From assembly GCA_030539215.1 (NCBI GenBank), contig JAUNSM010000004.1, positions 1 to 41,879 of the forward strand: a stretch of 41,879 nucleotides of DNA, written 5' to 3'. Below the pieces are notes generated by a model. It was not told where the DNA came from. It did no database searches and saw only the letters and a program-made list of their open reading frames with translations. The DNA is from Clostridia bacterium (GTDB lineage Bacteria > Bacillota > Clostridia > TANB77 > CAG-508). Every line of letters starts with the position of its first letter. Within the stretch, counting starts at the first letter, position 1. This document shows positions 25,631-34,439 of the stretch, one piece after another. The position numbers and the translations under genes were made by a program.

Positions 25631-28045
25631 TTATTTTAATTGTTCTAATTCTATATTGTATATTTCGTAATCTTTATCAATTATTTTAGTTTTTAAATTT
25701 TCAATAAATAGTGTTGCTTTAAAATCTTTTTCAGATTTATCTATTGCATCTTTTAAATCTTTTTCTAACCCTAAATCTAATATAGTTATTGGTGTTTTTA
25801 ATGATACATTATTATTAGTTTTTGCTCCTCTAGCTTTACTTATTATTTCAATAATTTGATTTCCATATTGTATTTCTTTACTAAAGCTATAGTTTAAAGA
25901 CTCAATTTCAGTTGTGTGAATAGATTTATTGCTATGATATAATTCTTGAAATATTTCTTCTGTAATAAATGGGAAGAATATACTAAAGTCTTGCAATAAT
26001 TTATATAATAATGTATATACTGTTTTTTGTCCGCTATATCTTGGTATGTCTCCAAATTCTTCTGGTCTATATAGTCTATGTTTTACTATTTCTATATAGT
26101 TATCACAAAATTCCCAGAAAAATTTTTCTAAAATATTTAATGCTAACCCTACTTCGTATTCATCTAAATAATTAATAAATGATTTTTCCATTTGTTGAAA
26201 ACGTCCTAATATCCATTTATCAATATATTCAAAATTATTAAATTCTTTATCTTCGTAATCTGATAAATGCATTTCAATAAATTTAGACACATTCCATATT
26301 TTATTTATTAATTTTTTCCCACGAAGTAAAGTCTCTTCGCTAAATACAACATCTGTACCAAGTCTTCCTGTTCCAGCCCAATACCTTATAACATCTGCAG
26401 AATACTGATTTATTAAATCCATTGGTTCTGACTTACTATTTCCTTTGCTTTTACTTATTTTTTCACCTTTACCTGCCATAACAAATCCAGAAATCATTAC
26501 ATTATTCCATGGTCTTTGTCCAAAATGATAAAAATTCTTTACTATTGTATAAAAATCCCATGTTCTTATAATTTCACTTGCATTTGTTCTTAATCCCATA
26601 GGTTTTAATATGTCTTCATAGTTTTGTTTTTCACCATATCTCATATTAATTAATGGTGTTATTGATGAAGTTGCCCATGTATCCATTATATCTATGTCTG
26701 GTATAAATTCTTTACATCCACATTTTGAGCATTTATTATCTCTTGGAGAATCCACTAATGGATTTATTGGTAAATCCTCTTTTTTTGCAAATACAGCTTC
26801 TCCACATTCTTTACAATACCAAACTGGAAATGGTACTCCAAAATATCTTTGTCTAGAAATACACCAATCCCAAGCAACGTTATTAACCCATTCGTCATAC
26901 CTTGCATGCATATGTGCTGGATGCCATTTTATTTCATTTCCTATTTTTATAAACTCTTCTTTATGGTTCATTATATCTATAAACCATTGTTTTATTACTG
27001 AATATTCAACTTCTTTGCCACATCTTTCATGTGTTTGTACTTCATGCTCTAATTCTTCAATTTTTACTATATATCCTCCAGCTTTTAAGTCTTCAATTAT
27101 CTGCCTTCTAGCTTCTTTTATTTTTAATCCACCATATTTTGGCACAGAATCTATAATTTTACCATTTTCTGTAAAAATGTATTTTAATGGTAAATTATAT
27201 TTCTTCCACCATTCAATATCTGTTTGGTCTCCAAATGTGCAACACATTACAATACCTGTTCCCTTGTCAATTGCTACTTTATTATCAGCCATAATTGGAA
27301 CTTTTATATCTACTACAGGTATGTATGCAGTTTTTCCTATTAAATGCTTATTTTTATCATCATTTGGATTGATAAATATAGAAACAATAGCTGGCAATAA
27401 TTCTGGTCTTGTTGTTGCAATAGTAAATTGCTCACCATCTTCAACAGTTGTAAAATTAACATAATTAAAGGTTGTTTTTATTGTTTTTGTTTCTAATTCT
27501 GCTTGTGCAATTGATGTTAAACATTCATTACACCATAATGCTGGGCTTTCTTTATGGTAGCAATGCCCTTTTTCTATTAAATCTAAAAATGAACTTTGAC
27601 TTATTTTTATACTTAATGGACTAACTGTTTTATAACATATATCCCAATCTGTACTAACACCCATTTTATTAAACAATTCTTGAAATTCTTTTTCATATTT
27701 GTCAGTAGTTTGATAGCACAATTTTGTAAATGCTTCTCTACCTATTTCATGAGCCCTTTTACCTTGCTCTTTTTCTACTAATCTTTCACTTGGAAGGCCA
27801 TTATCATCAAAACCAAATGGATAAAAAATATTATATCCTCTTAATCTTTTATATCTAGCTAACATTTCTGTTTGAGTATATGAAAATATATGTCCAATAT
27901 GTATTTTTCCACTTACTGTTGGTGGAGGGGTATCAATAGAATATATTTCTTTTCCATTTTTCTTAAATTGATATGTTTTGTTTTCTTTCCAATAGTCTCT
28001 CCATTTTTTTTCTTTTTCTTGTGCATTATATTTTTTGTCTAACAT
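25631..28045 (-). CDS. valS: Valyl-tRNA synthetase, archaeal-type
   Basis: 804-residue class I ValRS. It shows the HIGH signature in SGKIHIGHIFSYTQTE, the KMSKS-type EKISKSKGNS and the usual CP1 editing domain. After the first motif it reads GFDDNGLPSERLVEKE, the form found in archaeal and rickettsial ValRS. Ordinary bacterial ValRS has a TDHAGIATQ segment there. It is shorter than the usual 880 residues and lacks the C-terminal coiled-coil arm. An in-frame GTG at 28063 is possible, but AAAGGAG is 8 bases from the ATG at 28045. It suggests an ancient horizontal replacement. Confidence 0.92.
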   Translation of the reverse strand: MLDKKYNAQEKEKKWRDYWKENKTYQFKKNGKEIYSIDTPPPTVSGKIHIGHIFSYTQTEMLARYKRLRGYNIFYPFGFDDNGLPSERLVEKEQGKRAHEIGREAFTKLCYQTTDKYEKEFQELFNKMGVSTDWDICYKTVSPLSIKISQSSFLDLIEKGHCYHKESPALWCNECLTSIAQAELETKTIKTTFNYVNFTTVEDGEQFTIATTRPELLPAIVSIFINPNDDKNKHLIGKTAYIPVVDIKVPIMADNKVAIDKGTGIVMCCTFGDQTDIEWWKKYNLPLKYIFTENGKIIDSVPKYGGLKIKEARRQIIEDLKAGGYIVKIEELEHEVQTHERCGKEVEYSVIKQWFIDIMNHKEEFIKIGNEIKWHPAHMHARYDEWVNNVAWDWCISRQRYFGVPFPVWYCKECGEAVFAKKEDLPINPLVDSPRDNKCSKCGCKEFIPDIDIMDTWATSSITPLINMRYGEKQNYEDILKPMGLRTNASEIIRTWDFYTIVKNFYHFGQRPWNNVMISGFVMAGKGEKISKSKGNSKSEPMDLINQYSADVIRYWAGTGRLGTDVVFSEETLLRGKKLINKIWNVSKFIEMHLSDYEDKEFNNFEYIDKWILGRFQQMEKSFINYLDEYEVGLALNILEKFFWEFCDNYIEIVKHRLYRPEEFGDIPRYSGQKTVYTLLYKLLQDFSIFFPFITEEIFQELYHSNKSIHTTEIESLNYSFSKEIQYGNQIIEIISKARGAKTNNNVSLKTPITILDLGLEKDLKDAIDKSEKDFKATLFIENLKTKIIDKDYEIYNIELEQLK

Positions 28046-28066
28046 ATTATATGCTCCTTTCACTTC

Positions 28067-28246
28067 TTATTTATACATTAATATTGCTCCTATTATGCCA
28101 ATTAAAAAACCAAATAGTTTTAATCCAAATGTTGCATCATTTATATCACCAAATCCAAAAACCTTTTTAGTTATTGGTCTTGCATCATAAATAAGTATCA
28201 CTCCAAACATTACTAAAATTGTTCCTATTACAAATAATACCTTCAT
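28067..28246 (-). CDS. Small membrane protein, 59 residues
   Basis: Short ORF between valS and holA: ATG at 28246 behind AAGGATGTG, 59 codons, TAA at 28067-28069. It has two hydrophobic helices (about 3-20 and 42-58) joined by a polar loop containing DARPITKKVFGFGD. It looks like the small DUF-type two-helix proteins found in many Bacillota, but I do not recognise a family. Good ribosome site, clean fit between neighbours and in-frame codon use all support translation. Confidence 0.65.
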   Translation of the reverse strand: MKVLFVIGTILVMFGVILIYDARPITKKVFGFGDINDATFGLKLFGFLIGIIGAILMYK

Positions 28247-28259
28247 TGCTTCACATCCT

Positions 28260-29279
28260 TTATCCTAAATAAGTACATAAAATTGCTTCTAATCCTATAT
28301 TTATATCAATTAACCCTATTTTGTAGTTCCTATCTAAATTTATCAATTCTTCTAAAATTTTTCTTAACTCTTTTGTCTTAAAATATTCAGCTTGCTTTTT
28401 GTATTTTGACACTAAAAAAGTTTGGTTAGATTTTAATTTTAATACATCTAAAATATCTCTATTATATTCTAAACATAATTTTATTAAATATAATTTTTTA
28501 AAATGGTTATACAATGTAATTAATATTTTTTGTATCGGTTCTTTATTATACAACAATTCTTTTAAAATCTCTAGTGCTTTAGCTATATTTTTTTTACCTA
28601 AATTATCTGTTAAGTCAAATATTTTGGCTTCAAATTGTTTTGTTGATAATTTATTTATCATTTCTATTGTTATTATTCCATCTTGAGAAGCATATTCAAT
28701 GAGTTTTCTAATTTCATTTATTAAATTTTGCATATCTGTGCCACAAGTTTCTATAAATAATTGTAGCTCTTGTTCACCTATGTTTGTTTTATACATATTA
28801 CAAATGTTTTTTATTCTCTTTTTTATTTCAATAGGTTTTAATTTTTCAAAATTACAAATAACTCCATTTTGTTCAATTACTTTTACTAAATCACATTTTG
28901 AAATATCTTCTTCTATAAATACTATAACTGTTGTGTTTTTTATTGTATTTATGTTATCTTCAATATATTTAGCAATTTTTTGCTGCAACTCATTATTGTT
29001 TTTTTTATTTGATTTACTCTCCTTTTTTAATAGTTTTGCATTTTTTACTATAATTAACTTTTTATCAAATGAAAATGCTGGAGTTTCTATATCTGATATT
29101 AAGTTTTGTATATTAGTTTCATTTATTTGAATATAATTTATACCTAATAACAGTTCCCCAAATATTTTTTTTATTTTTTTAACTGCACTATCAAGAAGAT
29201 ACGTTTCTTCTCCATAAAACAAATATATATTATTTAATTTTTGTTGTTTTAATTCTTTCTCTAAATTTTCTACTGTCAT
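28260..29279 (-). CDS. holA: DNA polymerase III delta subunit
   Basis: 339-residue clamp-loader subunit that opens the sliding clamp. The N-terminus NLEKELKQQKLNNIYLFYGEETYLLDSAVKKIK is typical, followed by an AAA+ fold without a working P-loop, a STKQFEAKIFDLTDNLGKK linker and a helical C-terminus with LTLYNHFKKLYLIK-like sequence. An open frame extends upstream into ruvC, but the ATG at 29279 has GAGGAA just ahead and gives the normal family length. ruvC is 13 bases upstream. The valS/holA order is unremarkable. Confidence 0.85.
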   Translation of the reverse strand: MTVENLEKELKQQKLNNIYLFYGEETYLLDSAVKKIKKIFGELLLGINYIQINETNIQNLISDIETPAFSFDKKLIIVKNAKLLKKESKSNKKNNNELQQKIAKYIEDNINTIKNTTVIVFIEEDISKCDLVKVIEQNGVICNFEKLKPIEIKKRIKNICNMYKTNIGEQELQLFIETCGTDMQNLINEIRKLIEYASQDGIITIEMINKLSTKQFEAKIFDLTDNLGKKNIAKALEILKELLYNKEPIQKILITLYNHFKKLYLIKLCLEYNRDILDVLKLKSNQTFLVSKYKKQAEYFKTKELRKILEELINLDRNYKIGLIDINIGLEAILCTYLG

Positions 29280-29292
29280 AATTTCCTCATAT

Positions 29293-29778
29293 CTACAATT
29301 TTTCAGCAAATTTTGCACTATGTGCATGGCATATTGCTGCTGCCATACTGTCTGTTGTATCATCTAATTTTGGCAAGGTTTCAACATTTAATATGGTTTT
29401 TATCATTTTTTGTACTTGTACTTTATCAGCTCTTCCATATCCTGTTACTGCTTGTTTTATTTGAAGTGGTGTGTATTCAAATGTTGGTATATTATTTTTA
29501 CATCCTACTATTAATATTACTCCTCTTGCTTGTGCTACATTTATCGCAGTTTTTGCATTATTATTAAAAAATAATTCTTCTACTGAAATCGCATCTGGCT
29601 TAAACTCATTAATTATAGTTGTAAGGTCATCATATATTTTTGTAAGTCTTAATGGAAATGATACTCCTGCTTTTGTTATTATTGCTCCACTATTTATTAA
29701 TTTAAATTTGTTTCCTTGATAATCGATTATACTATATCCTGTTATTGCAAATCCTGGGTCAATTCCTAATATTCTCAT
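29293..29778 (-). CDS. ruvC: Holliday junction resolvase RuvC
   Basis: 161-residue endonuclease that cuts Holliday junctions during recombination repair. It has the RNase H-like fold with the first catalytic aspartate in ILGIDPGF (D7), SVEELFF with E67/E68, PLQIKQAVTGYGRADKVQVQ, and the C-terminal TTDSMAAAICHAH motif with the last acidic residue. Size is normal. The gene sits 21 bases past the debranching enzyme and 13 bases ahead of holA. No ruvA/ruvB is visible nearby. Confidence 0.95.
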   Translation of the reverse strand: MRILGIDPGFAITGYSIIDYQGNKFKLINSGAIITKAGVSFPLRLTKIYDDLTTIINEFKPDAISVEELFFNNNAKTAINVAQARGVILIVGCKNNIPTFEYTPLQIKQAVTGYGRADKVQVQKMIKTILNVETLPKLDDTTDSMAAAICHAHSAKFAEKL

Positions 29779-29799
29779 TGTTTACCTCATTTTTGTTTA

Positions 29800-31851
29800 T
29801 TATATTTTCCAATAATCTTTTATTATTTTAAATATTTGTGCTACACTCCATGCTTGAGCTATTGCCCCTTTTGGCAAATTAGGTGTTTTGGAATCATAAA
29901 TCTCCGCTATTGTTCCTATTGCTCCTCTTTCATACATTTCTTTTACAAATGTTTTTCTAACACTTTCTATAAATTCTTGTTTTTTTATTTCTAGTTCTTT
30001 TTTCTTAATTTTATCTTTTTCTGTTTTTATTTTGTTATTTATTGTATCATAGTACAATCCTAAAAGCCATGGCCATGTTATACCTTGATGATAGCTTGAA
30101 TCTCTTTTAAATCCATCGCCTTCATATATATCTATATATCCATGTTCACCTTTTGCAAGTGTTTTTAATCCATATTTATTTAAAAGTTTTTTTGTTACTG
30201 TTTCAAACATTTCTTCCGCAATTTGCCCATTTGGTTCTAATACTGGGTAAGTAAGTGATGTAGCAAATAATTGGTTTGGTCTTGTTTTACTATCTCCTAT
30301 TACATCATATAAGGATTTCTTTTTTTCATTATAAAACTCTTTTTCAAAAGATTCTTTGCATTGTTCTGCTAATTGTTTATATTTTTTTGCTTCTTTTCTT
30401 TTTCCAAATTTATTACTTAATTCTTCTAATATTTTTAAGCTATTGTACCACATACTATTTACTTCAACTGCTTTACCATTTCTAGGTGTAAAACAATATG
30501 CACCATATTTTGCATCCATCCAAGTATTTTGAGTGTTTTCAGTACCTGCTGAAATTAATCCATCAGTATCTAAAAATATATTATTATCATCTAAATCTAT
30601 TCCTTTTGTATAATTATCAATAATTATAACTAATTTTTCATATATGTTTTTTTGAACAAATTTATAATCGCCTGTATATTTCAAGTATTTGTATACTGCT
30701 TCAAATAAAAGCAAAGAACTATCTACACTATTATATAATGGTCTATTATCATATCCAGAATATCCATTTGGAACTAGTCCAAATTTTGTATCTCGTATTA
30801 TTGTTAATAATACTTCTTTAGCAATTTCAAATCTTTTTGTTGCTAATAATAACCCTTCAAATGCTATTAAACTATCTCTTCCCCAATCTAAAAACCATGG
30901 GTATCCTGCAATTACTGTGTGAAGTGCAAAACTAGGTCTATATACTACAAAATTATCTAATGCAATACAAAAATCTCTTAATAAATTTCTTTTTTCTATT
31001 TCTTTTTTAGATAGTAATTCAATATCTTGATTTTCTTGTAATAATCCTGTTTTATACATTAATTCGTTTATTCTTATAATTTCTTTATTAATTACTTTTT
31101 TTACATTAATTTCTTCTATATTTTCTTCTAATGAACATATAAAAGATAACTCTTTTTGTGATTCTGCTGGTATGCTTATTTCATATCTACCTGGAACTAC
31201 TAAATTCTCCTCTGGGAAAAAGCCTCTTTTTTCCTCCTCCATATAATACATGTTTTTAAATGTATCATTATAATGCTCTATATATTTTCCATCTGACACA
31301 TTCATATATACTGGATTGTTAGAATTATTATCTATTTCTACTTTTACTTTTTTCCCTTTAACAGTTTGTTTTAAATTAAACTCATGATTTGTTGTCATTG
31401 TATGAAAATCTCTAAAATTCATAACAGGTGATAATGTAAATTTAAAACTCTTTCCAGGATTGTTTATTTTATATAATATACATACTGTGTTTTTTCCATA
31501 TTCCATACATATTAGTTTTTTTATTGTAATGTCTTTTATTTTATAAGTAAACATTGGTATATATTCTTTTTGAAATTCTGTTTGATACTTGAATCCCTCT
31601 GCTATATAATTTTTACATATATTTGAATATATATTGTATTCTTTATTATCTATTTGTATTGCTTCATCAAGTTTTGAAAGAATAACATATCTTCTCGCTG
31701 GAGGAGTAAGTGGACTAACTAATAACCCATGGTATTTTCTAGTGTTTATTCCTAATATTGTAGATGAGCTATATCCCCCTATTCCATTTGTGACAATCCA
31801 TTCTTTTTCAATTCCATTATTTAATGGTAAATCTTTTGTTTCTATTTTCAT
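29800..31851 (-). CDS. Amylo-alpha-1,6-glucosidase, glycogen debranching enzyme
   Basis: 683-residue debranching enzyme of the bacterial/archaeal GDE type (GH133-like). The N-terminal domain has GIGGYSSSTILGINTRKYHGLL and SKLDEAIQI. The C-terminal (alpha/alpha)6 domain has AGYPWFLDWGRDSLIAFEGLL, VDSSLLLFEAVYKY, NTQNTWMDAKYG, AVEVNSMWYNSL and YHQGITWPWLLGLYYD. It removes alpha-1,6 branches left by glycogen phosphorylase; glgP is at 11463-14024, not adjacent. It lies between yvcK and ruvC with gaps of 32 and 21 bases, so it is likely part of the same transcript. Confidence 0.92.
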   Translation of the reverse strand: MKIETKDLPLNNGIEKEWIVTNGIGGYSSSTILGINTRKYHGLLVSPLTPPARRYVILSKLDEAIQIDNKEYNIYSNICKNYIAEGFKYQTEFQKEYIPMFTYKIKDITIKKLICMEYGKNTVCILYKINNPGKSFKFTLSPVMNFRDFHTMTTNHEFNLKQTVKGKKVKVEIDNNSNNPVYMNVSDGKYIEHYNDTFKNMYYMEEEKRGFFPEENLVVPGRYEISIPAESQKELSFICSLEENIEEINVKKVINKEIIRINELMYKTGLLQENQDIELLSKKEIEKRNLLRDFCIALDNFVVYRPSFALHTVIAGYPWFLDWGRDSLIAFEGLLLATKRFEIAKEVLLTIIRDTKFGLVPNGYSGYDNRPLYNSVDSSLLLFEAVYKYLKYTGDYKFVQKNIYEKLVIIIDNYTKGIDLDDNNIFLDTDGLISAGTENTQNTWMDAKYGAYCFTPRNGKAVEVNSMWYNSLKILEELSNKFGKRKEAKKYKQLAEQCKESFEKEFYNEKKKSLYDVIGDSKTRPNQLFATSLTYPVLEPNGQIAEEMFETVTKKLLNKYGLKTLAKGEHGYIDIYEGDGFKRDSSYHQGITWPWLLGLYYDTINNKIKTEKDKIKKKELEIKKQEFIESVRKTFVKEMYERGAIGTIAEIYDSKTPNLPKGAIAQAWSVAQIFKIIKDYWKI

Positions 31852-31883
31852 TTGTGTTCCTCCAAATTATAATTTTTTAAATA

Positions 31884-33449
31884 TTATTTTTTTCTTTTAT
31901 TATATGTTTCTTTTAAAAATTTTGCTTTTTCCTTTTTTTCTTCTTCTTCAATTAATTGTTTTGCTTTTTCGTGTATTTTAATATTTTCTATTCTTGTTTT
32001 TTCACTTTCTTTAATAGATTCTATTCTGTCTCTATATTTATTACTAAATTTACTTCCTTTTTTTGTTTCTTGTTTTTTTATTTTATCTTTTAAACCTTTA
32101 CCTTTTTGTAGTGTTTTCTTTGCTCTTTTATTTTCTTCCTTTAGTTTAGTATTTAGCAACATATATTGTTCATTATTGTGTTGGTCTTTAAATCTTAAGT
32201 CTGTACATATTAATTCTATTATTAATTTTGCAGTTTTATCAGAATCATGTATTATATAATTATCTTCTATTGTAGCTAATTCTCCTTTTATTAATTTTAT
32301 TCCTTTGCTTCTTATTTTTGAAGAATCTGCATTTACAATATCAGAACCTCTCAAATTATATTTTCTCACATATTCTGGTACTATTTCGCCTACATCTGAA
32401 ATACAAAAATCTATAATTCCATCTCCACTATGCTCTAAAATGCTTTGTATATGATCTGAAACATCATAGTCATCTGTTTGCCCTGGCTCTGTCATAATAT
32501 TTGATATGTATATCTTTAAAGCCTTACTCTCTCTAATCGTTTTTGCTACATTCTTTATTAAAAGATTTGGTATAACATTTGTATATAAACTTCCTGGTCC
32601 AATTATTATTGCATCTGCATTTTCAATTGCTTCTAAAACTCCTGGTGCTGTTCTACAATTTGATGGGTTTATATATACCCTATTTATTTTTGTTATTTTA
32701 TTTGATACTATATCTGCTATTTTGCTCTTATCTTCTATAACTGTTCCATCTTGTAATTCTGCACATATTTTCATTTCGTCTAATGTTACAGGTAATATTT
32801 TACCTACCATTGACAATATATTATTAATTTTTTCAATGCTACCAGTAAAATCGCCATATATTTGTTGCATTACATATAAATAAATATCTCCAAATGTAAA
32901 ACCTTTTAATTTTCCTTCTTGAAATGTATAATTAATTAAATCTTTCATATGTTTACTGTTTGGCGAAAGTGAAATTATACTATCTTTTATATCTTTTACT
33001 GGATTTAATTTTAATTCCTTTACTGAAACTGTAGATGAAATTCCATATGAAGATACAGGTACTATTGCAGTTAAATTATTTGTATAATTTTTTAATCCTT
33101 TTAAAATATTGCTAATTCCATTTCCTCCACCTATTACCACAATGTTAGGCCCTTTTTTATAAATATTATCTGATACTAATTGTTTTAATTCTTTTTTATT
33201 ACTGTCTAGTTTATTTGTTTCAATTAATAATTCTAAATTTCTTTTTTGTATATAAACAATTCCTACAACAAAACATGTAAAACCTGCTACGAAAGTTCCT
33301 ATTATTAACATCAAATCTTTTATCTCTAATTTTTCAGATGTTAATATTTTGGAAAATCCAAAACATGTTAAAACAATTCCTATTAAAATTAAAAACATCC
33401 ATCTTTTAATTTTTGTATTATTTCTAAACCAATTTAAAAATTTTTTCAT
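31884..33449 (-). CDS. yvcK: YvcK-family gluconeogenesis factor
   Basis: 521-residue protein of the YvcK/CofD-like superfamily. Two N-terminal hydrophobic segments (about 16-35 and 43-64) precede the core, which begins GPNIVVIGGGNGISNILKGLKNYT, followed by VPVSSYGISST and ADAIIIGPGSLYTNVIPNLLI. Residues from about 420 to the end are a lysine/glutamate-rich tail that is probably coiled coil; the membrane anchor and tail are extra to the usual 320-residue YvcK. YvcK binds UDP-sugars and links carbon metabolism to cell-wall growth in B. subtilis. It starts 4 bases after murB, a fitting partner. The usual rapZ and whiA neighbours are absent. Confidence 0.85.
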   Translation of the reverse strand: MKKFLNWFRNNTKIKRWMFLILIGIVLTCFGFSKILTSEKLEIKDLMLIIGTFVAGFTCFVVGIVYIQKRNLELLIETNKLDSNKKELKQLVSDNIYKKGPNIVVIGGGNGISNILKGLKNYTNNLTAIVPVSSYGISSTVSVKELKLNPVKDIKDSIISLSPNSKHMKDLINYTFQEGKLKGFTFGDIYLYVMQQIYGDFTGSIEKINNILSMVGKILPVTLDEMKICAELQDGTVIEDKSKIADIVSNKITKINRVYINPSNCRTAPGVLEAIENADAIIIGPGSLYTNVIPNLLIKNVAKTIRESKALKIYISNIMTEPGQTDDYDVSDHIQSILEHSGDGIIDFCISDVGEIVPEYVRKYNLRGSDIVNADSSKIRSKGIKLIKGELATIEDNYIIHDSDKTAKLIIELICTDLRFKDQHNNEQYMLLNTKLKEENKRAKKTLQKGKGLKDKIKKQETKKGSKFSNKYRDRIESIKESEKTRIENIKIHEKAKQLIEEEEKKEKAKFLKETYNKRKK

Positions 33450-33452
33450 AAT

Positions 33453-34362
33453 CTAATCTTCTCCTAAAATCTCTATTTCTAATTCTATTTCAATATTAAA
33501 TTTTTCATATACCTTTTCTTTCACAAATTTAATAAGTGAAATTACGTCTTTTGCTGTTGCATTACCTTTATTTACTATAAATCCAGCGTGTTTTTCTGAA
33601 ATATAACAATCTCCAATATTATATCCCTTTAAACCACATTGGTCAATTAGCTGAGCCGTAATATATTTTTCTGTTCTTTTAAATATACTTCCTCCACTTG
33701 GAAAATCTATTGGTTGCTTTTGTTTTCTTGAATTATTATTCAAATCTATTTTTGCTTTAATATTTTCTTTTTTTTCTTTTTTTAGTTGTAAAATTGCAGA
33801 TATTATTATATCTTCTTTATTTTTTATAAATCTGCTATTTCTGTAACTAAACTCATTTTCTTTATTATTAATTGTATGTAACTTTAGTTTTGGGTCTATA
33901 TATGTAGTAGAAATTATTATATCTTTTATTTCTCCTCCATATGCTCCTGCATTCATTTTTATTGCTCCTCCTAATGTTGCTGGAATGCCACATGCAAACT
34001 CTATACCTGATAAGCCTTTTTCATATGCTAAATTTGATATTTTAGATAATAAAACTCCAGCTCCTACTTGCAAATTTGTATCATTTATAAATTCTATTTG
34101 TTTAAAGTTTAATTTTATAATAGCTCCTCTAATTCCTCCGGTCTTTTACTAAAATATTACTACCATTTCCTATTACTTTCGATTTTATATTATTTGTATT
34201 TAATATTTCAATTGCATACTTTAATTCTTCAATATCTTCAACTTTTATAAATATATCAGCAGGTCCGCCAATTTTAAATGTAGTGTGTTTTTTCATAGGT
34301 TCATTTAATAAAACTCTATTTTTATCTATTTTTTTAATTAATTGATTATATGCTTCTATCAT
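33453..34362 (-). CDS. murB: UDP-N-acetylenolpyruvoylglucosamine reductase, +1 shift at CGG
   Basis: FAD enzyme making UDP-MurNAc for peptidoglycan, 302 residues after skipping one base, the normal type II MurB size. The N-terminus shows KKHTTFKIGGPADIF and NGSNILVKD. Codon 75 is CGG (shift base 34140) after GAC, and zero frame ends two codons later at TAG. Skipping the C gives VKDGGIRGAIIKLN, the usual FAD-domain sequence, then GIEFACGIPATLGGAIKMNAGAYGG, SYRNSRF, PSGGSIFKR and AGFIVNKGNATAKDV with the catalytic residues. The restored stop is 4 bases from yvcK. ATG at 34362 follows GAGGG. An essential single-copy function makes decay improbable. Confidence 0.92.
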
Positions 34363-34439
34363 TTAACCCTCACTCAAACTAATTCATATTATTATTATAT
34401 TAATATTATTTTTTAAACATTCTTCCGTTCCCCTACAAA

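Noticed and set aside
26694-27464. 256-codon plus-strand open frame inside valS
   Set aside because: Antisense shadow of a conserved gene, no ribosome site, no recognisable domain.
29280-29363. Longer holA start within ruvC
   Set aside because: The additional 28 residues overlap the conserved ruvC end and have no ribosome site; the ATG at 29279 gives the normal family length.
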